A stretch of 64,000 bases of DNA from Dryomyza anilis (taxonomy: Eukaryota > Arthropoda > Insecta > Diptera > Dryomyzidae), in the NCBI GenBank assembly GCA_951804985.1, contig OX638131.1, positions 102,754,464 through 102,818,463 on the forward strand. The letters run 5' to 3'. The notes under the pieces were generated by a model, which was not told where the DNA came from, made no database searches, and was given only the letters and a program-made list of their open reading frames with translations. A program made the position numbers and the translations under genes. This document shows, one piece after another, positions 22,559 to 34,516 of this stretch. Numbering within the stretch: position 1 is the first letter of the stretch; every line of letters begins with the position of its first letter.

Positions 22559-23783
22559 TACACACAAAAATAAAAATTTCAACAACAACCAGTATTCATC
22601 ATATTGATGATTTTATTCATTGAACTAACAAAATCGTTCTCACCCACTTCTTAGAATAAAACAATCAGAAATCATTAAAATTAGAATTAATTCATTAAAT
22701 TAATATCGTTTTTTTTAAATGATTTTCATTTTCAATATATTTTAAAAATCGAATTTCTAACAAAAATTGTTCTTTATTTACACATTTATGTATTTATAAT
22801 TCTTATAAGAATCGTCAATATGATGTACGCTTGTTCATTAATATATTGAAATGAAGTCTTCGCATACTTAGCAATTATATATTACAAATCTTATAAATAC
22901 ATAAATGTATACACACACAACATTTCACCAAAAATTTCACTAACTACCATGATTCTTCATATTGATGAATTCATTCATAGAATTAAAATCGTATTTTTTA
23001 AATGTTTTTCATTTTCAATATTTTTTTAACATAAATTTCACACAAAAATTTGTCTCCATTAACACATTAATGTATTTATAATTCTTAAAGGGTTTATAAT
23101 ATTTAATAGCTAATTACTTATTACCCAGTATGCCATTCGTATCGATATCGTTACGAGATCATTGCGAGTAGATGGAGAAATCACACGATATCGGACCCAT
23201 TCTCGTAACGATATCGAGCGTCAAATTGGATTTAGATGGTATGTAGATATCGGAACGTTCTGTCGGAGTTTTCTCGATACGAAAAATTTGTCGAAATTGG
23301 AACGAAATCGAAGAAAAAATGATCCAAATTCGAGATTGTTGCGAAAAATAATGCGATATCGATTTGATAAATGTTTAAATATCGTATCTTGTCAAAGAAT
23401 ATGAATGTGCGAAATGTTTTCAAAATTAGAATCGAGAAAGCAACGATATCGAACTTTTTTATCGAAGTTATTCGAGAAAGTTTCGAGGTATCTAATGTCT
23501 TCGAGACATGGCAGACTGGGTAGAAGCCTTCATTTCATCATTTTAATGAAAAAGTGAACATCATATTGAAGAATTTTGTTCATCAAACCATTTTACGTTA
23601 TATATCATAAATCTTATAAGAATTATTAATATGTAAATGGAGACCAATTTTGGTTTGAAATTTGATTATATAATAAATATTAAAAATGAAAAACACTGAA
23701 AAAATACAATTTTAGTTCAATGAATGAAATCATCAATATGATAAATACTGGTTGTTGGTGAATTTATTTTTGTGTGTAAATGG
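22559..23783. mobile_element. ~1.2-kb element with ~70-bp inverted terminal repeats
   Basis: Left end (TACACACAAAAATAAAAATT followed by CAACAACAACCAGTATTCAT and CATATTGATGATTTTATTCA) is mirrored at the right end (23712-23783). The arms differ by a few bases and small indels. The middle holds a nested CCCAGT MITE (23124-23520). No coding frame. Confidence 0.7.
23124..23520 (+). mobile_element. CCCAGT-end MITE, 397 bp, best-preserved copy
   Basis: Ends CCCAGTATGCCATTC and (reverse complement of the right) CCCAGTCTGCCATGTC, flanked by TA at 23122-23123 and 23521-23522, as for a Tc1/mariner-mobilised MITE. The interior is rich in GATATCG and CTCGATA motifs. Related sequence: 8654-9645, 16600-17490, 62751-62890. 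The 80-codon frame at 23162 is not coding. Confidence 0.85.
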
Positions 23784-23930
23784 TGACAAATTTTTATTTG
23801 AAATTTGATTTTAATAAAATATTGAAAATGAAAATCATTTAAAAAATACGATTTTAATTCAATGAATGAATTCATCATTATGATGAATGCTGATTGGAGG
23901 TGAATTTTATTTTTTGTATACATTTGTTTT

Positions 23931-25136
23931 ATTCAAAGTACTGGATGAGAACGATTTTAAATGTCGATTTTAAATGTCGTTTCGTAATAGGCAAAAACTG
24001 AGTATTAAATTAAAACCAGCATCAGCGAATTGCTTAGAATTGATTTATAGAATGTCCATGACAAAAATCACCTTGGAGAGTGTCATTTAAAGAGTAGTAA
24101 TTAGAATAAACTTTTAAACCATAAAATTTTTATTTCTAAATAAATATAAAAGTTCTTATATTATAATATTTTTCTTATTATAAATTAATAATTGTACATT
24201 AGCTGTTGCACATTGAGTATTGATAAAGTTCACCAAATAAATAAAAAAAACAAAATTTTGAAAAGCTCCAAAAATAATGTACTAAGTAACGAAACCCTCA
24301 GATTTAGTAAATAAGTCATTTATCTTTTATTCGCACTTTTTAATTGAATTCTTTGAACCCAAATTAACTCGTTTATATGCAAGAATATTCAATTAAATGC
24401 ATGCTCATTATTGATTAACATTTTCTTTATCTTTCGCCATGGCTGTGTCTGATCTCTGTGAATAAAGAACTAACGAAACACAAACAAAAAATAAAGAGGA
24501 AACAACCAAAAACAACATGCGGGTTAACAACACTTGCAGGACATTGCCAAAAATTAAATATACGAGTCGGATGTGTTTATCTGTGTGAAAGTGTCGTCGT
24601 CTCCGCCGTGCATGTTTGGGGTTGGAGTGGGTTGTGTCTGTTGGTATTTAATTCCCAAATGTGTATAAACTCGTTAATTAAGAATTCGCACGCATTCTAC
24701 AAACGCACACACATCCATACTCAAAAACATATCAACGATATAAATACAGACAACTGGAAGTGAGTATAATGATGACCAATAATATTATAGAAGGAAAATT
24801 AAAAATGAAATTTAAAGTCTATGTATTTAGAATAATTCCAAGTTATTATTAGATTGTTTAGGGACAAATATTTCGAGCGGAAATAAAAATTATTTTCTTA
24901 CAGCAAATACATATTTATTTAGATTTGGACTTATTGAAAAATCGACATATTGGTTTTGTAAAATGTTTTTTGAATAATGTATAATTATCATTCTTTGAAA
25001 TTGAAAAACTTTTCTGAAAAAGCAACATGTTATAAGTTTGTGGAAAACAAATCATGAAAAAAGGAAATGTGTAACATTGGTATCATTTCAAAAAACATCA
25101 CATTAATCACTTTTATGAACCAAATTTATTTTCATT
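23931..25136. other. Intergenic DNA with one weak exon-like stretch
   Basis: 24458-24763 is open for 101 codons on the plus strand and is less AT-rich than its surroundings. A strong donor-like GGAA|GTGAGTATA lies at about 24758. The encoded sequence shows no known domain, and the start sits in a region without promoter motifs, so a 5' leader exon is possible but unproven. Confidence 0.3.
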
Positions 25137-25144
25137 ATAACATA

Positions 25145-25457
25145 TAATAATAATAGTTTGGCGCTACAGTCCTGTATAGAACTTCGGGCGAGCTCTCTCA
25201 CCATTTTGAGCTGTGCGTGTTATATTTGTACTCAAAGTGGTGGGAGCTATAGTTTATTGCAGAATCCGAACGGCGGATGAGAGCTTTTCATAGGCAATGG
25301 GTTTTACTCTCGTAGATTTTCCATTTACTGCCGAGAGGTAGCGCGGTATAGAAAAATGTTTCTATGAAAAGATGTTGTTTGTTAGCCTCAGTCCAGACTT
25401 GAACCGGGGACCTTTCGGCTCCCAGTCCAACGCACTGAGCACCAACCACTGAGCTAC
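25145..25457 (-). mobile_element. tRNA-derived SINE, copy C (5'-truncated head)
   Basis: Minus-strand copy, ATT tail at left, tRNA-like head at right. The last nine bases of the head (CGCGGCTAC) are lost and there are small insertions (TTTG near 25379, GAGCACC near 25437). Target-site duplication ATAACATA at 25137-25144 and 25458-25465. Confidence 0.92.
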
Positions 25458-25465
25458 ATAACATA

Positions 25466-26394
25466 ACATTCCAAAAAATGTACGAAATGATTACACTGCC
25501 CGACAAAATTAAAATTTTTACATGGAGCAGTAAAAAAAATAAAATTCTGGGGTAGCCCCAGATGAAAGTATGTGGCAATACTTTAAGAAATAGTTTTTGG
25601 ACATATTTTAAACAGGCAAAGGCGAAGTCTGTATCACAAGCTTTCTGTTTTCTGCCCGTGCCCAAATTAGGTCATGAATCTACCAATATAATTCCACAAA
25701 TTTTAACAACCTGCTATACTCTACCAAAAATATTCAATTTATCTGTTGGAAATATGCCCGAAATATTACTGTAAAATTTCAGAAATTTTGTTTCAGGAAG
25801 TTATTTAATTTTGTGGAGTTTTATAGTCAGATTCCCGGAATATTTTAAGAACAGACTGAATATTGAAATTTTTAATCACACTGCCTTACTAATAATATTG
25901 TCTAGGAATTTTTTAGAACCAAAATTGCTATATTTACATACTATGTTTCAGCTGCAAAAATGCATTTGAAACCTACTTTATTTTATTTCAAAACATCTAC
26001 TGTCGCCGACTCTATGCTTGAAATCAAATTAATGTGTTGCTCACAACAACAAAATACAAGTAGTGTCAAAACAAAACACAAATAAGACGTAGTTGTAGTG
26101 AAGTGGTCTATAACGATGTGCAATAAAAATAAAAATACTAAAATGAAATACTTATGACACTGAATACACAGTGCATTTTACATATTTTTATCAGTTTTAC
26201 TCTAAAGAATAATATAATCATATTATATTTTTAAGCTTTTTTTTTATCGAACAACATTTTTTCATTGTTTAATTTTTTTCAAACAGAAAAAAAATGATTA
26301 TTGGATATATCCCTTTTCGATTAATGCGGTGTTTTTGTCGTACAATTTTTTTTTTTTTGTAAATAAAATACGGACAACAATATTACGTCGAACG
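25466..26394. other. AT-rich intergenic DNA, nothing identified
   Basis: Short open frames on both strands near 25560-25775 have no recognisable domain, and that on the minus strand runs into the SINE. No terminal-repeat pair or tandem repeat seen. Confidence 0.45.
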
Positions 26395-27720
26395 CCACAA
26401 GCCGAGCTTCAGATTTGTTGTTTTCAATGTTCGTCTTCTCACTCGTTACACGTTTCGCTCACTCACTGCACTCTCTGTACTTGTTAGTATAATTGGGGTT
26501 TGGTTTTTTTTTAAACATTGAATGTCTTGAAAAAAAATGTCATGACATTACTTGACACCAATGAAACAAATACTTCTGTGAAGTGAAGTCGCTAAAGAGA
26601 CTTCACTATAATACTGTAAACTCGTTACTCGTTGCGCTCACTGGACTGTTTTACATTTTCCGCGACAATAGTGTCATTGTGATTTTTTGTTAAATTGAAT
26701 GTCTTACAAAAATATATCTTGACATTACTTGACACCAATGAAACAAATACTTCAGTGAAGTAAAGTCGCTAGAGAGACTTCACTATAATACTGAAGACCC
26801 TTTACTCGTTGCGCTCACTCACTGCACTCACTTACTGTACTTTTTAAATTTTCCGCGACAATAGTGTCATTGGTTTTCTTTTTAAACATTGAATGTCTTG
26901 AAAAAAAAATGTCATGACATTACTTGACACCAATGAAACAAATACTTCTGTGATGTTTTTTAAATTTTCCGCGACAATAGTGTCTTTTTTTTTTAATTGA
27001 ATGTCTTAAAAAAATATATCTTGACATTACTTGACACCAAAGAAACAAATTCTGCAGTGAAGTAAAGTCACTTTTTACTCATTGCGCTCACTCACTGCAC
27101 TCACTGTACTTTTTAATTTTTCCGCTACATTGGGTTTTTTTTAAATCATTGAATGTCTTGAATTGCGACAATAATATAATTGGGTTTTGGTTTTTTAAAA
27201 CATTGAATGTCTTGAAAAAAAATGTCATGACATTACTTGACACCAATGAAACAAATACTTATGTGAAGTAAAGTCGCTAAAGAGACTTCACTATAATACT
27301 GTAAACTCGTTACTCGTTGCGCTCACTCACTGGACTTTTTAAATTTTCCTAGACAATAGTGTCATTGTGTTTTTTTTTTTAATTGAATGTCTTAAAAAAA
27401 TATATCTTGACATTACTTGACACCAATGAAACAAATACTGCAGTGAAGTAAAGTCGCTAGAGAGACTTCACTATAACAATGAAGACCCTTTACTCGTTGC
27501 GCTCACTCACTGCACTCACTAACTGTATTTTTAAAATTTTTTAAATTTTTCGCGACAATAGTGTCATTGGTTTTTTTTTAAACATTGAATGTCTTGAAAG
27601 AAAAATGTCTTGACCAATTAAACAAATACTGCAGTAAAGTGAACTCGCTAGATAGACTTTACTACAATACTGTAGACTGTGCTTGCAAAATGCACTCAAT
27701 GCTGTAGAGCGAAGTAGTGC
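26395..27720 (+). repeat. ~180-bp satellite, alternating A and B monomers
   Basis: Anchoring on GACATTACTTGACACC, six monomers start near 26544, 26721, 26914, 27023 (shortened), 27229 and 27409. They alternate between type A (AAATGTCATGACATTACTTG, a palindrome ATGTCATGACAT) and type B (AAATATATCTTGACATTACT). A degraded seventh unit is at 27590-27690. Each unit also contains GAAACAAATACT, an AGTCGCTAGAGAGACTTCAC dyad, GTTGCGCTCACTCACTGCAC and TCCGCGACAATAGTGTCATT. Confidence 0.88.
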
Positions 27721-28156
27721 ACTTTAAATTTGTGTAGTTATCTATTAAACATATATGTTATATTACAAAAAGTGGCAAATATTCAAATAAATGTACAAAA
27801 TTCTCAAACTATAAAATTCAAAATTATATTGTATTAGGCTATACTATCTTGAAAAGGTTTTGATTATAAAAAACATATCTTTTACATTTTATGCACACAA
27901 ATATTAAGATTCGATTGATTTAAGTTGAAGTCTCGTATTTAAAATTATGACATCGGTATTGTATTTACGTGCGGTACAAATTCGTTGCTCCTAAATACTG
28001 ATACTTTTTAATTTGCTTTTTTATACTTAAGTTTATAGTTGAAGTATCGGAGTTGGTACACTACAAAATATTAATGCAATTTGTAGTAAACGTAATAATA
28101 GCAGCATACTTGTTAAAAAAAAACGCCAAATTGATTGTCACAAACAGGTAAACTTT
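27721..28156. other. AT-rich intergenic DNA, nothing identified
   Basis: No coding frame or repeat seen. Confidence 0.45.
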
Positions 28157-28723
28157 ATGAAAGAGTTTGTTTTGAGCAATATGACAATCATAACTGAGGA
28201 CATTTCCAACAGTATCCGACGTCGGACAGACATACAGATGAACACTCAAACATATACATACTTACGGTCAGTATGCGACAGTAGAGACCTGTACAACAAA
28301 AGTTACGACTACATGTTTCCATGGCACCGAACCACATCAGTAGTAGTAGCGTCAGCAGCAGCAGCATCATCATCAGTACCACCAGCATCAACGTGGTCAA
28401 CGTCAATAACAACAACAACAACAAGAGCAACATCATTGCTAGGGACAGTGAACAATTATCGCCATCAACCTCATCGGGGACCAAACGATGCGATCCGGAT
28501 TCGATACGATATGAAAATGTTTATAATCGAATCAATTAAAGATTCATGTGTGAGAGTGCGGCACTGGATGAGGGAGTGGGAATGGGTGTGGGATTCGAAG
28601 GGCAGCTTATTACACATACAGACGAAAGGGACGACTACATATAGAGTACCTCCGTTTGCATGCATGGACAGTTGCATCGATGTTGGACGGCAGGAAACAG
28701 GATATTCATATATAAAGGATTAA
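28157..28723 (+). other. Open, GC-richer segment with CAG/CAT/CAA runs; possible exon or leader
   Basis: Open for 188 codons in one frame, and a second plus frame (28321-28539, 72 codons: MAPNHISSSSVSSSSII, an Asn run, then SNIIARDSEQLSPSTSSGT) has a more natural Drosophilid-like composition with Ser and Asn runs. Both cannot be coding. The trinucleotide runs are of the opa type common in fly exons and leaders. No domain is recognised and no clear splice sites frame it. I rate coding as possible, not shown. Confidence 0.3.
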
Positions 28724-29109
28724 TCAGGCCAAGTACGATAAGCGTCACTTTATATGTACGAGACATAAACAAAAGTTTACATTTATTGAATTATATATTG
28801 TTTTTTTTGTTTTTGATTACAAATAAATTACGTATAATTTTCATAAAGAACGATTTAATCATTGCTGTTATTAAGTAGTAATTTACATGAAGCAAAAAAT
28901 ATTAATTCAATATTCGATAAGTTAACTGCATTTAATAGAAATTTTACAAATTGCACAAAGATGTAACTTAATTTAATAATTTCTATTTGTAAGTTTATTA
29001 AATTTGAAAAGAAGCTTTATGGATTTTATTGTAAATTAATTAAATAGATTTTCTTTTTTTAAGGAGGCAATTTAAACGTTTGGATTATTTTGTATTATGA
29101 AATCAAAAT
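28724..29109. other. AT-rich intergenic DNA, nothing identified
   Basis: No coding frame or structured repeat seen before the 19-bp array begins. Confidence 0.45.
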
Positions 29110-30394
29110 TTTTTAGTCAATAAAATAATTTGTAGTGAAAATTTCAATTTCGAGTGAAAATTTGAATTTCAGGAGAAAAATTAAATTTTGAGTGAACAAT
29201 TGGTTTCTTCGTGAAAATGTATTTTTTAGTGAAAATTGTATTTTTAGTGAAAATTTTAATTTTTAGTGAAAATTTTGTTTTTAGTGAAAATTTTAACTTT
29301 TTGTGAAAAACATAATTTTGTGTGAAAAATTGAATTTTTAGTGAAAAATTGAGTTTTAAGTGAAAATTCAAATTTTCTCTTGAAAATTGAAATTTTTAGT
29401 GAAAATTTGAAATTTAAGTAAAAATTGAATTTTTAGTGAAAAATTGTATTTTTAATGAAAAAGTGAAGTTTTAAGGAAAAAAGAATTTTTAGTGAAAAAT
29501 TGAATTTTTAGTGAAAAATTGAATTTTTAGTGAAAAATTGAATTTTTAGTGAAAAATTGAATTTTTAGTGAAAAATTGAATTTTTAGTGAAAATTGAATT
29601 TTTGAATTTGAGTGAAAATATAAATATTAGTTAAAATAAAATGTTTAGTAAAAAAATTGAATTTTGAGTAAAAATTGAATTTTTAATGAAAAATTTTAAT
29701 TTTTAATAAAAAATTTTAATTTTTAGTGAAAAAATTAATTTGTAGTGAAAAATTAAATTTCCAGTGAACAATTGAATTTTTAATTTTTGGTGAAATTGAA
29801 TTTTTGTGAAAATCTTAATTTCAAGTGAAAATTCAAAGTTACAGTGAAAATTAAAATTTGAGTGTGAAAATTCAGTTTTGAATGAAAAATGGAATTTTGA
29901 GAAAAAAATTTAACTTTGATTGTAAAATTGAATTTTCAGTGAAAATTTTATTTTTTAATAAAAAAAACAGAATATTTAGTGAAAATGATTTTTAGTGAAA
30001 ATAAAATTTATAGTGAACCATTTAATTTTATGTTAAAAATTTAATTTTTATTGAAAAATTTGATTTTTATTGAAAAATTTAATTTTTATTGAAAAATTGC
30101 ATATTTAGTGAAAAATTGAATTTTTAGTGAAAATTGTTTTTTTTTGTTTGTGAAAATTTTAACATTTTGTGAAAATTTCAATTTGTAGTGAAAAATGTAA
30201 TTTTGGATGAAAAATTGAGTTTTGAGTGAAAACTGTGAAATATTGAATTGTTAGTGAATATTAAAATTGTATGTTAAAATTTAATTTTGAGTAAAAAATT
30301 GAATTTCTAGAGAAAAAATATTGGGTTTTTGGTGAAAATTAAAAATTTTAATGAAAATATAATTTTTAGTGAAAAAATCATTTGTATTGAAAAA

Positions 30395-31568
30395 CTAGCT
30401 GAAAACCGTGCACGACTCGTGCCAAGATATTGTGAATTAAAAGATATGGAGCGATTTTATTGATATAAAAAACATTTTTGTTATTTATATCAGGGGCCCT
30501 TGCTTGGCTTTGAAAGTTATTTTTATTGGTTTTATAAATGTAGTAGCCAAATAATATTCTCCGCCAAAACAACTTTTCTTAAAGACAATTTTTTCTCAGA
30601 CTGCCCCGTAAAATTCTTTCCCATAAAACGCTTTCCCGTAGAATTCTTCCCGGTAGAAATCTTCCCGTAGCCGCGATAGCTCAGTGGTTAGTGCGTTGGA
30701 CTGCGAGTCGAAAGGTCTCCGGTTCAAGCCTGGACTGGGGCTAACAACATCTTTTCATAGAAACATTTTTCTATACCGCGCTACCTCTCGTCAGTAAATG
30801 GCAAACCTGCGAGAGTAAAACCATTGCCTATGAAAAGCTCTCACCCGCTGTTCGGATTCGGCAATAAACTGTAGGTCCCACCACTTTGAGTACAAATATA
30901 ACAAGCACAGCTCAAAATGGTGTGAGAGCTCGGCCGAAGTTCTGTACAGGACTGTAGCGCCAAACTAATATTATTATTATTATTAGAAATCTTCCCGTAG
31001 AACTCATCCCGGTAGAATTCTTCGCGGAAGAAATCTTCCCGTAGAACTCATCCCGGTAGAATTGTTCCCGGTAGATTTCTTTCTCGTAGAATTCTTCCCC
31101 GTAGGGTTTTTCACAGTAGAAATTTTAGTGTGGTGAGTTTTAGTGTTTTGAGTTTCAGTGTGGTGAGTTTAGGTGAGGTGAATTTTGGTGTGGTGAGTTT
31201 TAGTGTGGTAAGTTTTAGTGTGGTGAGTTGTAGTGTGGTGAGCTTTAGTGTGGTGAATTTTAGTGTGGTGAATTTTAGTGTGGTGAGTTTCATTGTGGGG
31301 AGTTTTAATGTGGTGTGGTTGCTTTTGTATATTTTTTTTGTATTTGAGTTTTTTGTTTCATCTTTTTAGCTTGTGTTTGTGCTGAGTTGTGTCGTTTGGA
31401 ATGTTTAGGTTGTATGGGAGGTACCACGCCGCTTTGTTCAATCGCACCCATATATAGCCTATGACACCCTCCGGACTCCATAGTATCCTGTTACAAAATA
31501 TCAGCTATATTGGAACAAACAGATAGACCGACAGACTGACAGACGGATCAAGAGTTTTATATATATGA
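30395..31568 (-). mobile_element. Non-autonomous Helitron, copy 1 (contains a SINE)
   Basis: Read on the minus strand it starts TCATATATATAAAACTCTTG and ends in CTAG, preceded by the 13-base hairpin GCACGACTCGTGC (30410-30422). It sits between A and T, the Helitron target. Inside: the leader shared with copy 2, a minisatellite of 15-bp CACCACACTAAAACT units (31129-31318), a second repeat of TTCCCGTAGAACTCATCCCG type, and a SINE (30671-30983). No Rep/helicase gene; needs a partner for movement. Confidence 0.92.
30671..30983 (+). mobile_element. tRNA-derived SINE, copy D, nested in Helitron copy 1
   Basis: Plus-strand copy, head GCCGCGATAGCTCAGTGG, ATT tail at right. It is flanked by the 17-bp direct repeat TAGAAATCTTCCCGTAG (30654-30670 and 30984-31000). 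That sequence is also part of the Helitron's own internal repeat, so part of the match could pre-exist, but the break falls exactly inside one unit. Confidence 0.93.
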
Positions 31569-31810
31569 TGGAATTTTAAGTGAAAAATATAATTTTTGTG
31601 AAAAATTGAATTTTTATTGTAAATATTTAATTTTTAGTGAAAATTTGAATTTTTATTGAATAATTGAATTTTAAGAATAAATTTGAATTATTAGTGCAAA
31701 ATTTAAAATTCAGTTTAATTTTAAATTTAATTTAATTTTAAATTGAATTTTAAGTGATGATTTAATGTGATAATTTAATGTTTAAAGAAAATTTAAATAT
31801 TTAGTGATAC

Positions 31811-32335
31811 CCCGACACAAAATAATCGACAGTTTACTGGCAGAATATCGACATATTTCTGTCAAAAGCACAGTTTACTGGCAGCTTTTCCGCAGGGCAC
31901 AGCATGAATTTAGGAATAGCAAGGCAGCCTGGTCGTCGGCAAATTTTATATGAAAAATATTTCAATTTACTGCCTTACGGCTGCTTTTTGGAACACAATG
32001 GCAGCTTGTTGAACAAGTGATCGAACAAAAAAATAGACAAATATGAAATTATACTTCATATATTTTTGGTGTCACTATTGATTTTTAGTACTGTAATTTC
32101 GCATCTGTCTGCGCTTGTGAATTAAGTGATGTGGCATAAGTGACCGAGACTGCAGTTTTTTGCCGTTTTCTTCTTGGGAATACAACAGGCAGATTTGGCT
32201 GCAAACTCCGCCTATGTCGTCCGGAAATCTCCAGAAAATGTGCTAATTTCTAGCTAGAAAGCTGCTGTGTTGTCTACTTGCTGCTCGCCTGTTGCCCACC
32301 TGTTACCTGCCGTATATTTTGTCTAGGAATGTAAA
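31811..32335. mobile_element. Possible MITE with imperfect ends
   Basis: Less AT-rich than its flanks. Left end near CGACACAAAATAATCGACAG, and the reverse complement of the right end reads AGACAAAATATACGGCAGGT. CAGTTTACTGGCAG occurs twice near the left, GGCAG-type repeats recur across it. No clear target duplication. Non-coding. Low certainty. Confidence 0.35.
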
Positions 32336-33375
32336 TTTTTTTTTTTAGTGATAAAGGCATTTCATTATTTAGAAAAAAACCAAATAAAACACTTTAATGA
32401 CAGATTGCAATTTAAATGAAAAATTTAATTTAAAAATACTTTTAAAAAAATAGATTTTATTTTAAATCCGAATTGCACATTTAAACTAATTAGATTAAAC
32501 TAAAATCCCTGCTAATGACATGCTGAATTTATACAATTATAATATTAGTTATTTGATAGTAAACCTTAAATCCTTTTTTTTAATATTAAAAATTCTAATA
32601 AATATATTTTCTAAATTAAATTGTCAATAGTTCTTGTTAAGCTTTGCACTGCATAATGCCAGATCATAAAAACAATTTATATAAAACAAAATCTAATCTA
32701 TGCTTAGTGCATATAGAACCTAGAAGTTCATGAATTGGTTATAGTGTTTTATAATATTTTATTTTACAATTTGGCTTGACGTTATCTGCCACCATGTACA
32801 AAAAACGTAAGCCACGGACTGACTGCCAGCAATTTAATTAAATTAAATCCTTACCATGTAGCGTATACCGTGGAATATAAAAAACACGAAATTCTGTCAA
32901 CTACAATATAAAAAATTTAAAAAAAGTTAAAGAACTAGCAGCATTTCGCTCCACTGTCCATGTGCAGAGCTAAATATTATTTTGCAATTTGTTATTAAAT
33001 AAATTCTGAATAAAATATTTTCAAAATAAAAGCAAAATCTTATAAATAATTTGTTGCAAAAATATTTGTGGATGTGTGTTTGTTGGCAAATATGTGCGGC
33101 ATGTGTACCGCATGTGCAGTGCTGCCTTAATTTATTATCTCCAAAAATACACTGGTTGTATTTTGTAGAACACAAAAAGTATAAAAAGTGAATCCACTCA
33201 AAATTCTTTAATATACTAAAAAAATATAAATATTTTTATAAATAATAATATATTTTTAGTGCATTTTTTTGCACAAGCATGTTAATAAATAACAGACATA
33301 TTTTTTCTATTTCGGTTTAAAACATACAAAAATATAATTAAAAATATTTCTCAATTACACATATTGTATATTTTA
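32336..33375. other. AT-rich intergenic DNA, nothing identified
   Basis: No coding frame with a recognisable product. Frames at 32927-33175 are chance. Confidence 0.45.
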
Positions 33376-33690
33376 TAATAATAATAATAATAGTTTGGCG
33401 CTACAGTCCTGTATAGAACTTCGGCCGAGCTCTCTCACCATTTTGAGCTGTGCGTGTTATATTTGTACTCAAAGTGGTGGGACCTACAGTTTATTGCCGA
33501 ATCCGAACGGCGGGTGAGAGCTTTTCATAGGCAATGGTTTTACTCTCGTAGGTTTGCCATTTACTGACGAGAGGTAGAGCAGTATAGAAAATGTTTCTAT
33601 GAAAAGATGTTGTTAGCCCCAGTCCAGTCTTGAACCGGGGACCTTTCGGCTCGCAGTCCAACGCACTAACCACTGAGCTACCGCGGCTAC
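33376..33690 (-). mobile_element. tRNA-derived SINE, copy E
   Basis: Full-length minus-strand copy with ATAAT-repeat tail at left and intact head CCGCGGCTAC at right. I could not find a clear target-site duplication (left flank GTATATTTTATA, right flank GTTAAAATCACG). Confidence 0.9.
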
Positions 33691-33987
33691 GTTAAAATCA
33701 CGATTACATGAAAACTGTAAGAGCTATATCAATAAAATATCAACGTTAGATTACTTACATACCTATCTTGCCTGGTATTAAAAATGAATGCGACCAGTTG
33801 GTTTTTGGTTTAATTTTCGCACATGTTTGTACATATACCTCTTACGGAATACTTTTACTGAAGAAAGTTAACTTTTTATTACAAAATATTTAAAAATTGT
33901 GTTTCTCTGAAACACTGAGTTGTGATTACCTAGAAAAGGAGAAATTAGGCACATCTATATCTGTCTATATATATACATTCATAATAT
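33691..33987. other. Intergenic DNA, nothing identified
   Basis: Short stretch between SINE copy E and the solo LTR; no feature seen. Confidence 0.4.
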
Positions 33988-34512
33988 TGTTAGGAAAAGA
34001 GGCAATTTTCTCCACTGTGGAAGCAATCAACAATAATAAATGAGACGCAAGACAATTCGGTGCGCTAAGAAATGTATTAGAAAGAGAAGGAAGATCATTC
34101 AACGCACTAAGCAATGTGCGAGAAAGAGATGGAAGATCAGTACATTGAAGCACATGAGTGCGAATGAGATGCCAATAGCATGCGTCATTCACGAAACGAG
34201 TAGAAGGTTCTCGAAATAGGTCGAAACGTGTTGAACTGATGCATGCAGTATACAAGGGTGCCGTATCTGAGGCGCAGCACTTCAGTAGTGATTGTAAAGT
34301 GGTCGAGCGCGTCTCGTGTGAGAACAATGTCAAGTTAAATAGTGGACATGCAGCAATTGTAAAAATTTTTTATTACTAAAGTTGTTTATTAAAGTGAATT
34401 AATAAAGCTAATTGTTATAATTCAAGCAAAACATAAGAGTGTTTATATTTTGTACACAATCCATAGATACGAACATGTAGATCTGTTTTCCGTAGACAGA
34501 ATTTTCGTAACA
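33988..34512 (+). mobile_element. Solo LTR of an LTR retrotransposon, 525 bp
   Basis: Starts TGTTAGGAAAAGAGGC and ends GTAGACAGAATTTTCGTAAC then A, so the ends are TGTTA...TAACA, the usual TG...CA form. Flanked by ATAT (33984-33987 and 34513-34516), a 4-bp target duplication as for Gypsy/Ty3-type elements. AATAAA at 34401-34406 is a plausible polyadenylation signal within the LTR. No internal retroelement region or second LTR is in the window, so this is most simply a product of LTR-LTR recombination. Orientation assumed from AATAAA. Confidence 0.75.
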
Positions 34513-34516
34513 ATAT

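Larger units (their letters stand above)
21650..23930. repeat. Cluster of elements sharing an ATCAATATGATGA motif
   Basis: The partly palindromic motif TCATCATATTGATGA or its complement recurs at about 21702, 21911, 22346, 22449, 22596, 22812, 22954, 23561, 23733 and 23869, often next to ATTCATTGAACTAA-like or TTCATCAAACC-like blocks. Several short blocks ending in TTTTTGTGTGTAAAT (22325, 23770) or ACACACAAAAATAAA (22561) suggest overlapping copies of one small non-coding element. Confidence 0.7.
29110..31810 (-). repeat. 19-bp minisatellite array 3 (reverse orientation), split by a Helitron
   Basis: Units of GAAAAATTGAATTTTTAGT, the reverse complement of array 2, from about 29110 to 30394 and again from 31569 to about 31810. 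The Helitron at 30395-31568 separates them exactly between an A and a T. The short open frames in this region are periodic artefacts. Confidence 0.92.

Noticed and set aside
23162..23404. 80-codon frame
   Set aside because: Lies wholly within a non-coding MITE whose other copies are not open.
25288..25665. 125-codon minus-strand frame
   Set aside because: Its C-terminal half is SINE copy C; the same peptide (VSALDCEPKGPRF type) appears wherever the SINE is open, so it is not a gene.
28188..28484. 98-codon minus-strand frame with Leu runs
   Set aside because: Reverse complement of CAG/CAT/CAA runs; low-complexity shadow.
29144..29371. 75-codon minus-strand frame (FTKN-type repeats)
   Set aside because: Periodic artefact of the 19-bp minisatellite.
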